Assembly: GCA_964019425.1 (NCBI GenBank)
Contig: OZ025817.1
Span: 868,001 to 932,000, forward strand
Reading direction: 5' to 3'
Length of the DNA stretch: 64,000 nt
DNA from: Flectonema sp. DT1601
Taxonomy: Eukaryota > Euglenozoa > Diplonemea > Diplonemida > Diplonemidae
In this document: one piece after another, positions 55,321 through 64,000 of the stretch
Numbering within the stretch: the stretch's first letter is position 1
Layout of the letters: each line of letters opens with the position of its first letter
Notes under the pieces: model-generated
Databases searched by the model: none
Told to the model about the DNA's origin: nothing
What the model saw: only the letters and a program-made list of their open reading frames with translations
Translations under genes and position numbers: made by a program

Positions 55321-58300
55321 ATGAATAGAATAGTTGTATTATCAACCCTACTAGTAATAGGGTCGACAGACTGCACTGATGGTTCTGATAATTGGAAAGC
55401 TCCTCTAAATGGAGGAAAGTGGACGTATTGCAATAGACCTGCTGCCGATCCAAACCTTTATGGTTTCATGGATAAACATTTACCTCCGGAAGCAGTTGCT
55501 CCGCATGTCTGTACGACTCCAGGATATCGTTTAAGAACAGACAGCCAGGGGTTGTTATGCACTTCTAGCCAAGGACCTCAGTACACTGGTCCTTGCACAG
55601 ATGCTCAATGTTGTGTTCCAGGTTTGTGTAGTGAATACACTTGTAGTAGTGGATGGGCTCTACGTTCTGATGCTGCACAACTTAACTGTGAATTCAATTG
55701 TGATGAAGAAACCTGTTGTGATCCAATTGCTTCGGTTCCAAAACATAATGCTGAAGGGTTTATGTTTGTTGATAGAGATCCTGGTCAATATATCTACGGT
55801 GGACAAGCAACTATACTCAGAGCACTTGATGAGAGTGACATAACTCACTACAGGGTTTATTGGGGGTTCGCAGCTCAGGTTAGAAAAGTACCAATATGTA
55901 CAGTAGCTAACCCTGTGTCATGGAAAGAAACAAAGTTTAGAGGAAAACTATTTCGAGAATTCCAAGTAACTGGATGCGACATCTCATTTGATATTCCGAT
56001 GGGAACGAATGCCAGGGACTGGGAACGTTGTCCTATTAATCCTCAGCTACCGACAGATGGATGTAATCCAACATACTTTCATGTTGTAACAGTTAATCAG
56101 TTTGGTGAAAAACCACTACTGTCGACACAATTCCAACAGAATGGACCTCTAGCACCCATCTCTGATTACGATATTCAAAGAGGTGATGGTGCATGTGTGG
56201 AGTCAGGTATTACTATGGGACATGGTGCTCCTGAAGGTGACGATGCATTACTGGCACCACAGGGTACGGTAGCTACTTGGCAGCAATGTCAGCAACTCTG
56301 CAGAAACTTACAAGAAAACAAACCAAGCTACCCATGTCGATACTGGACTTTTGCAGTTGATACTGGTGGACCTTATTCTAACACTTGTTGGCAGGAAACA
56401 CAACCACTTGCAAGAAGCCAATCATCAATGAGAATGGTTGGTCCTGCAGTATGTCCGACAAAACTTAGAGATCCCCCAACTGGAAAAGAGCGTCCTCGCT
56501 GTACTCGCTGGAAGCGAATGGCCAACACCAACATAGTCAGAGATGTTAATGCCGGTATGAACCACGTTCACAGACCAATACTTACAGAGATACCTCTTGG
56601 TCCATATGAGAGTCCTGACTATTGTAAAGCAGCTTGTGATGCTGATGTTTTGTGTGTTGGTTTCTCATACATGAAACAGAAAGACACACCAGCTAATTGG
56701 CACAAACACTGCATTCTTCTTCACATTGATGATGGAACACGTCAACCCTCTCCAGCATATGATAGCTGGATGTGCTCAAGAGAAGGAATGTCACCTTTAA
56801 TACTCGGATATGAAATGAACAGATTACCATTTGGTTACAAAACCTGCGCCAGCTCACCGATGTCAATAACAATCGTCGATAATATAGCTTGCTGTGCTGC
56901 TCGATGTGATGCTAATCCTTCATGTTCTGCATTCACGTTCATAAACACTGATAACAGATGTGGGATACACTCAACGTGTTCTTTCTTTACGGAATATAAT
57001 AACGTTCCAGGATGTGCGTGGGAATCATGTTTCGATGGTTATGGTGGGATAACATACACAAAGGAAATACCAACTTATGAAATAATTGACAACTCTCCTA
57101 AATCCCAAACTGGAATAACCGTATACATCCAATCAGGAAGTGAGAGGTTAGACGGTGTTGATGTTGTTTGTATTGCAGGGTGGAGTGGATCACCTTCAAG
57201 AGCACCTCCAGCAGCTTCGTATGACCAAATATTATCGAACTCTGCATATGACACGGGACGAGTTCAATCCTCATTTAGTGACTCAATCGCAAAGGTAATC
57301 ATCACTCAAGAGATTGACAGACCTTTAGAAGAAGGGAAAACCTATACAGTCCGTTGTGCCGCTAAAGCAGCTTTTACTTTTGGTGCACCAGAGAGTGTAA
57401 TTGCAGATATTTCAACTGCTACAGCACAACCCGTCAGCAGTGGCGGTCAGTGTACTAGAGTGTGTGATGGAACCTGTCAGTTTATTCAGGAATTTGGAAG
57501 GTACACTAGAAACTTTTTTATTTCAGCACCACAAGCGACGTGTCAGCCGACTGCGGTGCCTACGGCTGTGCCTACTGCGGTACCAACAGCAGAGCCGACC
57601 GCAGTCCCGACTGCTTCACCTACTGCGATACCAACCGCTTCACCAACTGCGTCACCTACTGCGATACCAACTGCTTCACCAACTGCGTCACCTACTGCGT
57701 CACCTACTGCTTCACCAACTGCGTCGCCTACTGCGTCACCAACTGCGTCACCAACTGCGTCGCCTACTGCGTCACCAACTGATTCACCAACTGCGTCACC
57801 AACCGCGTCACCTACTGCAGTGCTAACTACCTCTCCAACTACCTCTCCAACTGCAACAGCGGAACCCACCGGGGCTCCAACTGCGGCTCCAACTGCGGTG
57901 CCTACAGGGATTCCTACTACTATTCCTATAGCAGGTCAAACAGACTCCCCAACAACAGCTCCAACTTCAGTTACGACGCTTCCCTCAACACTCATGCCAA
58001 CAGTCGCACCCACAGCAACCGTTCCAACAGATAACTCGACAGGAGTACCAACATCATCGACTACAATACCATCAACGAGATCAACCGAAGTACCTACTGA
58101 TATGGTAACTGCTGCTCCTATGGTGGTGCCAACAAAACTTCCCGCGGCTAATAGTTTGTCCCCTCTTTCTGAACAGTTAGAATTAGATCAAACAAAGACC
58201 ATCACTGAGACATTACCGTTGGATTATATCAAAGTAGGATCAGTTTCTGAAGCTGTTAGTGATGCTGCAGTAGTTATTGGTATCATTTCAATGCTCACTG

Positions 58301-59511
58301 GGTCAAGTGATGCAGCTCCTGAACGACTAGCTCTCATAGCTGTCGGATGTAAGGGAGAAGCTTTTGAAAAGGAAATGCCCCTCATCCTTCATCCTCTGCA
58401 ATTCTCAGTCTACGGATCCGCACCGGCTGGTGCCCTTATTGGTAATTTTTCATTAATCGTTGGGTTTACTGTTTTAATGGCTCTGACACTTTACCTTGTA
58501 TCTAAAGTGAGAGCTGTTACTATACGATTTCCTTCTATGTTGCATTTACAATCGCTGTTTAGGTTTCCATCATCAGCTCTATTCGTATTCCAGTTGCTGT
58601 ATCAAGGATCTATATTCGCTTGTTTTCGAATTATAATTGAGCCTCCCAGAGACTTTCTACTTCCATTGGGAATTTTTGTTTTGTTATTCTTGGCAGGTAT
58701 CCCGATAGTGTTGTGTTATATTACTTCGACGAGGGTTCCTGAGAAAGCCGTTTACGTTCATGCGGATCCGCCGAGATCGACTGTGATGCATCACGTGCTT
58801 GGGCCTGGTGAATGGGTCAGTAGCTATCGAGAGAATCATTGGGTTTCTAGATTCTCAACAGTTATCCGTCCGTTCACACAGCTGAGATGCTCTTCTCTCA
58901 TTTACGATAATATGCTTATGCTAATCATCGGAGCCATAACCGCAGTCAGAACCACAACTTTCCGATCATGCGCTAATGCTAAATTTTGCAGCTCAGCCGC
59001 CTGCTTCCTATTCGCAATCATTGAACTTGTTCTCAGACCTCACAACAAACTACGTGACATCATGTGTACAAGTCTTACTCTCATTGTCCAGGGAGTCGCT
59101 CTTATATTATTAGGCTACAGCTATTACATTGAAGATCCACTTCATAGTGCCTTTGGTGTTGGAGAGACTCTACTATTTATATCGATTATAGCGTTTGGTG
59201 TTAAAGCTTTTGTGGATGCGATAGGAGAAATATATTTGTTAGTAACCTCATGTCGTGAGCAAATGCAACAGGCTTATTGGATGTTTAGCGCTGAGTATGC
59301 GGATGTTGGGATTACCGATTTATCAAATTTCAAAGAAGCAACCGACTTTGACGATAGGCGGCAGTCACTCGGTAATCCTTTACATTTTGGAAGTGAACCG
59401 ACGGTGTACCACAGAGTTGACGAAACGGGCATGATATCATCTGGTGATTGCAGCTTTATTTCAGGTGTCAAATCCCCTCCGGTACCGAACATGTCTTTTG
59501 GCCATATATGA
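55321..59511 (+). CDS. Large surface-type protein: Cys-rich and PAN-like ectodomain, PTAS repeats, C-terminal multipass region
   Basis: The product is 1396 residues, intronless. A signal peptide (1-15) is followed by cysteine-rich units, some with CC pairs (CTDAQCCVPGLC and CDEETCCDP). Later cysteine patterns resemble PAN/Apple modules (YCKAACDADVLCVGFSY and CCAARCDANPSCSAF). Residues about 741-870 are a tetrapeptide repeat PTAS/PTAV, followed by a looser Thr/Pro-rich stalk to about 940, likely O-glycosylated. From about 1040 to 1310 come six or seven hydrophobic helices, then a cytoplasmic tail. It contains ELVLRPHNKLRDIMC before a helix, a pattern I associate with the C-terminal membrane regions of large protist surface proteins. 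Function unknown: adhesion or sensing is a guess. Confidence 0.65.
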   Translation: MNRIVVLSTLLVIGSTDCTDGSDNWKAPLNGGKWTYCNRPAADPNLYGFMDKHLPPEAVAPHVCTTPGYRLRTDSQGLLCTSSQGPQYTGPCTDAQCCVPGLCSEYTCSSGWALRSDAAQLNCEFNCDEETCCDPIASVPKHNAEGFMFVDRDPGQYIYGGQATILRALDESDITHYRVYWGFAAQVRKVPICTVANPVSWKETKFRGKLFREFQVTGCDISFDIPMGTNARDWERCPINPQLPTDGCNPTYFHVVTVNQFGEKPLLSTQFQQNGPLAPISDYDIQRGDGACVESGITMGHGAPEGDDALLAPQGTVATWQQCQQLCRNLQENKPSYPCRYWTFAVDTGGPYSNTCWQETQPLARSQSSMRMVGPAVCPTKLRDPPTGKERPRCTRWKRMANTNIVRDVNAGMNHVHRPILTEIPLGPYESPDYCKAACDADVLCVGFSYMKQKDTPANWHKHCILLHIDDGTRQPSPAYDSWMCSREGMSPLILGYEMNRLPFGYKTCASSPMSITIVDNIACCAARCDANPSCSAFTFINTDNRCGIHSTCSFFTEYNNVPGCAWESCFDGYGGITYTKEIPTYEIIDNSPKSQTGITVYIQSGSERLDGVDVVCIAGWSGSPSRAPPAASYDQILSNSAYDTGRVQSSFSDSIAKVIITQEIDRPLEEGKTYTVRCAAKAAFTFGAPESVIADISTATAQPVSSGGQCTRVCDGTCQFIQEFGRYTRNFFISAPQATCQPTAVPTAVPTAVPTAEPTAVPTASPTAIPTASPTASPTAIPTASPTASPTASPTASPTASPTASPTASPTASPTASPTDSPTASPTASPTAVLTTSPTTSPTATAEPTGAPTAAPTAVPTGIPTTIPIAGQTDSPTTAPTSVTTLPSTLMPTVAPTATVPTDNSTGVPTSSTTIPSTRSTEVPTDMVTAAPMVVPTKLPAANSLSPLSEQLELDQTKTITETLPLDYIKVGSVSEAVSDAAVVIGIISMLTGSSDAAPERLALIAVGCKGEAFEKEMPLILHPLQFSVYGSAPAGALIGNFSLIVGFTVLMALTLYLVSKVRAVTIRFPSMLHLQSLFRFPSSALFVFQLLYQGSIFACFRIIIEPPRDFLLPLGIFVLLFLAGIPIVLCYITSTRVPEKAVYVHADPPRSTVMHHVLGPGEWVSSYRENHWVSRFSTVIRPFTQLRCSSLIYDNMLMLIIGAITAVRTTTFRSCANAKFCSSAACFLFAIIELVLRPHNKLRDIMCTSLTLIVQGVALILLGYSYYIEDPLHSAFGVGETLLFISIIAFGVKAFVDAIGEIYLLVTSCREQMQQAYWMFSAEYADVGITDLSNFKEATDFDDRRQSLGNPLHFGSEPTVYHRVDETGMISSGDCSFISGVKSPPVPNMSFGHI
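57541..57930 (+). repeat. In-frame 12-bp minisatellite coding PTAS/PTAV repeats
   Basis: The unit is about CCTACTGCGTCA with third-base changes. It codes about 24 tetrapeptide units and then looser PT repeats. The antisense open frame over it is only a shadow of the repeat. Confidence 0.9.
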
Positions 59512-60192
59512 AAAAGTTAATAATAACTGACTCGTATAATCGACTTCAATTATTACTTTATAAGATGGCGTCCTGAACTTAGTTGTGGATGAACTTACCT
59601 TTTAACCTCTCTAAGTTTTGAATGGGGGGTTTTCATTTTTTTTGGACAAATTTTGAAAAAAAAAAAAAAAAAAAGAAGAAGAAGAAGAAACGTATTCTAG
59701 TGATAGCAATCACACGGGGTACTACATGATTTTTTTTTTTTTTTTTTTAAAATATCGGTCAAAGATGAACCATTGATTGAAAGCCGATATTTCTTATGGT
59801 CTCCCGTGCGACAAGATTCTATCTGCGTTCAACGAAATATAAGATAAATTGTTATTATAAATTACTAAAAAAAAAAAAAAAAAACATCCTCTTTATATAG
59901 GGCAGACATGTTATTGACAACAGGTACGCTTCCTATTTTCAGTAAGTCTCAATTTGGACTGTTCAGTTCTGGTTACGGTTACAAGCAGACGCTACAACAA
60001 ACAATGACTTTTTTTTAAATTTTTTTTTTTTTTTTTTTTTATTCTTACAAAATGTTCTTAAAATTAGAACCTCTTGCAAGTCATTGCTCAAAGCACACAA
60101 CCAAAGAATAATACTACCATACTACGGTTTTTATATCAATACTTTTTTTTTTTTTCCCCTCCAAAAACTTGCGTGTGGGCTAAGGACGAATG

Positions 60193-60229
<37 letters not shown>

Positions 60230-60919
60230 ATTTAACAAGTATTGTAAGAACGAAAAAGAATGTTGGCAGCACACGTAAACCTCCTTTAGCTTTATCAGTT
60301 TAAGTCGGTTCACGGGTTTCGTGCATACACAAAAAAAAATCACAGTTGTTATATCATTATTTTCTGTATAGTTGAAGATAAAGCCAATTCTTTTTCCTTT
60401 TCTTCAAATCTTTTCAAATTATTCACATCCTCTTAGTTTCACCCCCCTCGAGCTATTACTGCTACTCTAAGAAGTTATCTTTTCACTTGAGTGACGAAAA
60501 GAGTTTTGTGTAACTGCCAAAAAAAAAAAGAGAGAAATCTAAAATTGTCTTCATTCGCTCAACGAGAACAAATTTAGCAGATTTGATCTTTAGGTCGTTG
60601 TCGATTGCTGACAAGTCAAAATAATAGTGTGGCTGTTACTACTATTAGTGGTGTTTGTACGTAACAAAATCGGTAGAAGCTATTTCCCGTAGGTACCATT
60701 CCGCTAGTTGTTGTTGTTGTTAAAAAAAAACCCTTTTTATCAAATGAAACGAAGTTAGTTTACCCTGCCCGCGTTCCTTTTTCATCTCTTATCCCCTTTT
60801 TTTTCTGTATCGAAAAATAATAGTTGAAAGAAACGTGTCATAATAAAAACACAATTTCCGTGAGCAGGTCCTCTACTGGTGCGGGACCTGCTGACTAACT
60901 AAATACACGTTATATTAAT
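59512..60919. other. 1.4 kb intergenic with repeat copy and hairpin
   Basis: No gene is seen. A dispersed repeat copy lies at 59755-59843. A 9-bp perfect hairpin, AGCAGGTCC/GGACCTGCT (60863-60892, 12-base loop), is unusually GC-rich. The rest is homopolymer-rich. Confidence 0.6.
60863..60892. other. GC-rich 9-bp hairpin
   Basis: AGCAGGTCC and GGACCTGCT pair perfectly around TCTACTGGTGCG. It lies 28 bases before the long inverted-repeat element. It has no T-run, so a Pol III-type terminator is unlikely. Confidence 0.5.
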
Positions 60920-61047
60920 TACTGTAACTATAAATATCATGGTGTATAAAACAATTGGAGTATAACAACTTTGGATATAATAAAGATGGTGGAATTGGCC
61001 ATTTTTTTAGAGACTTTTTATACACCATGATATTTATAGTTACAGTA
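60920..61047. mobile_element. MITE-like element: perfect 32-bp terminal inverted repeats, 128 bp
   Basis: The left arm (60920-60951) begins TACTGTAACTATAAATATCA and the right arm (61016-61047) is its exact reverse complement, leaving a 64-base centre. The perfect arms suggest recent origin or selection. I see no clear target-site duplication (left flank TATTAAT, right flank TTCAATA) and no coding capacity, so it would be a non-autonomous DNA element or a structured RNA source. A short frame crossing it has no support. Confidence 0.55.
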
Positions 61048-61284
61048 TTCAATATAACTATACCTCAACCACAGATAAGGTCTAATAACGTTTTGCAGTT
61101 TTCCCTCTTTAGTTTTGCTGTTGATGTTGAGGAAAAAACTGCATAAGTGAGTACCTTTCTTGTTTACCTTTTTTTTTAAATATTTTTTTTTCTAATCCTA
61201 CTATTTTTTTCCTATAAAAAAAAATAAATACCGAAAACTATTGAATACACCTTATTAATTATTTATTTAAAACCCCCCTTTTTT

Positions 61285-61455
61285 TTTCGTTATGTTGTTT
61301 ATGATACAAAACAATTTGTATTTTACGTACAAACTCGAACAATTAACCCCCCTTTTTTTTTGTATCTAAAAACTAATGTTAAATTATTGTTATGTTGTTT
61401 ATGATACAATACATTTTGTATTTTACGTACAAAATCAAACAGTTGACCCTCTTTT
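61285..61455. repeat. Two copies of TTGTA/TACAAA dispersed repeat
   Basis: GTTATGTTGTTTATGATACA followed by TTGTATTTTACGTACAAA and CCCTTTTTTT occurs at about 61290-61360 and 61389-61458. Diverged relatives lie at 1290-1362 and 1575-1650. All copies share GATACA, a TTGTA...TACAAA inverted motif and a C-run/T-run end. Confidence 0.7.
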
Positions 61456-61703
61456 TTTAATTTATTTGTGTGATAACCTCCAAACTGATATATAGCTCTA
61501 CCTTAAACTATCCTTAATAAGATTACGTTTGTTGTTGTTGTCGTAGATCGGTGGGTTTTATATGCAGAGATGCACAATATAAACAAAAAAATAAATAAAT
61601 AATACAATTCAGGTCCTTATCTTTGGATTTCTTCCTTATAACTTACTAGGAAGATTTTTAAAAGGGACGGGTTGTTCTATAACCGGAGGTTGGGATTGAA
61701 GTT

Positions 61704-61736
<33 letters not shown>

Positions 61737-61880
61737 GTATATTATGATGTGAATCCTACTTTTTTTCAAAATAATAATTAAAAAAAAAAAAAAAATAACG
61801 CTTAATTAACTATAATAATATTATTATTATTATTCTTTTTTTTTTTAAATTTATCCTCCCCATGAGGGGGCCCTTCTCTT

Positions 61881-62650
61881 CCCTGCTGATATATAACAAA
61901 TGTTTTATGAACATGCGATGAACATTTGTGAAATCAGTTCCTTTTTAAAATATAAAAAACTGGAATGAAGTCCCCACAGAACTTACTAATGAAGTTTTAA
62001 TTCACGAGATTACGTTTTTATTTACAGCTGTTTTTTTAACTGTTGTGGTAGCGTAGGCAAAGAGGTGCTCAACTGCGTTAACGTAGCCTCCACCAAAGAA
62101 ACCAGGCAAATGCTACGATGCCTCCTGTTTTATGGTGACAGTACTTTTGTTGTTTTTATTCATGCGCAAAAACCTGCGGTATTCTTCCCTGATAGACCCT
62201 CCCTGCTGATGTATAACTAATGTTTTATGAACATGCGATGAACATTTGTGAAATCAGTTCCTTTTTAAAATATAAAAAACTGGAATGAAGTCCCCACAGA
62301 ACTTACTAATGAAGTTTTAATTCACGAGACTACGTTTTTATTTACAGCTGTTTTTTTAACTGTTGTGGTAGCGTAGACAAAGAGGTGCTCAACTGCGTTC
62401 ACGTAGCCTCCACCAAAGAAACCAGGCAAATGCTACGATGCCTCCTGTTTTATGGTGACAGTACTTTTGTTGTTTTTATTCATGCGCAAAAACCTGCGGT
62501 ATTCTTCCCTGATAGACCCTCCCTGCTGATATATAACTTATGAACCCTAACTAAAATAACATGCGATGAACATTGTGAATTCGGTTCCTTTTTAAAATAT
62601 AAAAACTGGAAATGAAGTCCCCCACAGAACTTACTAATGAAGTTTTATGG
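61881..62650. repeat. 320-bp tandem repeat, 2.4 copies
   Basis: Units start at CCCTGCTGAT at 61881, 62201 and 62521 with exactly 320-base spacing. Units 1 and 2 differ at only about six positions. Unit 3 is diverged and stops matching near 62646. Each full unit includes TTTACAGCTGTTTTTTT and GCTCAACTGCGTT. No frame or RNA family is recognised. Confidence 0.85.
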
Positions 62651-63718
62651 CGGGCCGAGTAGCATTAGATAAATTCATGAAACTACGTCTTCCACTAAGG
62701 TTAAATGGAACAGCAGAACAATGTTTTTTTTTTCTTTCTTTCTTTCTTACTATACGTACGTAACGCTTCGTCTTTGGAAGCAGCTACGGATTGTGTCCTC
62801 TGAGTTACCCCTCCTGACGTACTTATAGTATGCAGCAACGTTTTTTTTTTTTTGATTAAAATAACTAATATTTTTATATTGGTTAACTTGATACAGCAAA
62901 AATCATGGTTTTAAAAAAAAAAAAAAAAAAAAAAGATGTCAATTTACTTTAAAAGCCTCTTTTCCTGCAAACAATTTTTTCTCCTCTTTTTTTTCCCCAG
63001 ATCAGAAGTATTGTCCATGTAACCGTAAACGGATTTACCAACAGATTGACTGGAAGGATAAACTGCAATAAAAAAAGAATGAAAAAAAAACACATGGGCA
63101 CTGCTGATGTTATTGTTGCAAAACCTTTTCCACACTTTTTTTTTTTTTTTTTTTTATTAATAATACTCTCTTTTGTTTGATCTTTTTGTTTTAATTTCCT
63201 CTTTTGTTTTCTTCATTTTGGGATAGAAAAAAAATCGCTTCTTTTCTTTTTCTAGGCTGCGATTTGTCTTTTCTTAGTTGTTTTTTTTTTTTTTTTTATG
63301 TATAATTTCTGTGCGCTGAATGATAAGTTTGTTTCTCGGTCTCTGATAGCGTGTATCCATCACTCCTTCGTCACTGAATTCGAGTAGGGATACTGCTTGG
63401 TGCGGAAACGGCTTTCCTATTTTTCTTCGTCACAAGAATCTTACTGTGCAGTGTGTTGTATTCGTTTGCGAAGTGCGACTACGTCACCTTTTTTTTTTCT
63501 TTTCTTTCCATACACTCGAATCCTTTTATTTTTTTTTTATTTGTATTCCCTTTTCAGGTCACAAGTGAAGAAGTACTAAAAACACTCATTTTAGTGAATA
63601 ATGTACTTACGCAACACTCTTAGCAGTAATGGTTATTTAATAATGAGTTGAAGGTTTAGATGGTTCGATATTTCAGCTAATCTATAATTACTCAACTCAC
63701 TCACAAAACCAACCTCCC
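62651..63718. other. Intergenic with dispersed repeat remnant
   Basis: 62676-62723 (GAAACTACGTCTTCCAC to GGAACAGCAGAACAATG) matches 963-1010. CAGCTACGGATTGTGTC near 62781 resembles 43022-43040. The rest is T-rich without a gene. Confidence 0.5.
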
Positions 63719-63955
63719 TTGCAAGTTGCTTTATATTTAACCATAGTATCGAGTTATCTTGCAAGCGAGCTAGCAGTGATCGGAAGGAGACAGGGAGGCA
63801 AACCTCAGCAGTCAAACAGAATGTCGAGACGAGTAAGGACCACAAGAGTCCAACTCACGGCAAAGGAAACTCTGAAAAAGAATCCATGGCAGTCTAGAGA
63901 GTTACTGTCTGCTCTTTGCAAGACGACATGGTGCCTGAACAGTGAGCCTCAGTAG
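63719..63955 (+). other. Possible coding remnant at the window end
   Basis: A frame of up to 78 residues in sequence of balanced composition. Its second half (RRVRTTRVQLTAKETLKKNP then QSRELLSAL) loosely resembles the DNA-binding end of mariner/Tc1-type transposases. No ATG with an acceptor precedes it and it ends at 63955. It could be a transposon remnant or a chance frame. Confidence 0.2.
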
Positions 63956-64000
63956 GTGCTGGTGTGTGTAACCACCGCAACTCACATGATATGCGACAAG

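Noticed and set aside
57543-57869. Antisense frame of 108 residues over the PTAS region (Val-Gly-Asp-Ala repeats)
   Set aside because: It is the mirror image of the in-frame 12-bp minisatellite of the + strand gene.
1-64000. Spliced-leader RNA gene
   Set aside because: No sequence resembling the conserved CAGTTTCTGTACT end of euglenozoan leaders was seen on the + strand; I could not search the minus strand exhaustively by eye.

Overview
This window looks like nuclear DNA of a unicellular eukaryote. It is AT-rich, with long A and T runs between the genes. Most genes have no intron; those that do carry short GT-AG introns, and eight of the nine I could place start with GTATGT. The protein repertoire is eukaryotic: REV7 (HORMA), an EF-hand mitochondrial carrier, a DHHC acyltransferase, an UNC-93-like carrier, CCCH and RING fingers, and ankyrin proteins. 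All 20 protein genes that I can support lie on the + strand. Nearly all have a pyrimidine- or T-rich stretch ending in AG within about 90 bases of the start codon. One-strand clusters with such acceptors are what is known from organisms with polycistronic transcription and spliced-leader trans-splicing, such as Euglenozoa (kinetoplastids, diplonemids) or dinoflagellates and perkinsids. A diplonemid-like euglenozoan is my best guess, but it is an inference; no spliced-leader gene or rRNA is present to prove it.

Layout. Positions 1-12501 hold a small membrane protein, a 1594-residue zinc finger / ADP-ribosyltransferase-like / ankyrin protein in four exons, a DMT-type transporter, a decayed leucine-rich-repeat copy followed by an intact ubiquitin-like/LRR gene, and an UNC-93-like carrier whose last exon adds a dileucine signal. 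Positions 15215-25574 hold REV7, an RraA-like protein, a fatty-acid-hydroxylase-family enzyme, a membrane-tethered PI-PLC-like enzyme, an EF-hand mitochondrial carrier and a CCCH protein. Positions 28606-36491 hold a RING protein, a two-TM sensor/cyclase-like protein and an unknown protein. An 11.6 kb stretch without convincing genes follows (36492-48073), rich in homopolymers and short repeats. A compact cluster at 48074-59511 holds a possible PD-(D/E)XK-fold protein, an ankyrin/coiled-coil protein, a DHHC protein, an MGCGAS acylated protein, a C69 dipeptidase and a large surface-type membrane protein. The last 4.5 kb is repeat-rich: a 128-bp perfect inverted-repeat element, a 320-bp tandem repeat and dispersed repeat copies.

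The genes do not form one pathway. Their unity is transcriptional (one strand, closely spaced blocks) rather than functional. Several concern membranes and signalling: ART-like, cyclase-like, PI-PLC-like, DHHC and its acylated neighbour. No virus-derived element was recognised. Family calls come from reading motifs by eye, without any database search.
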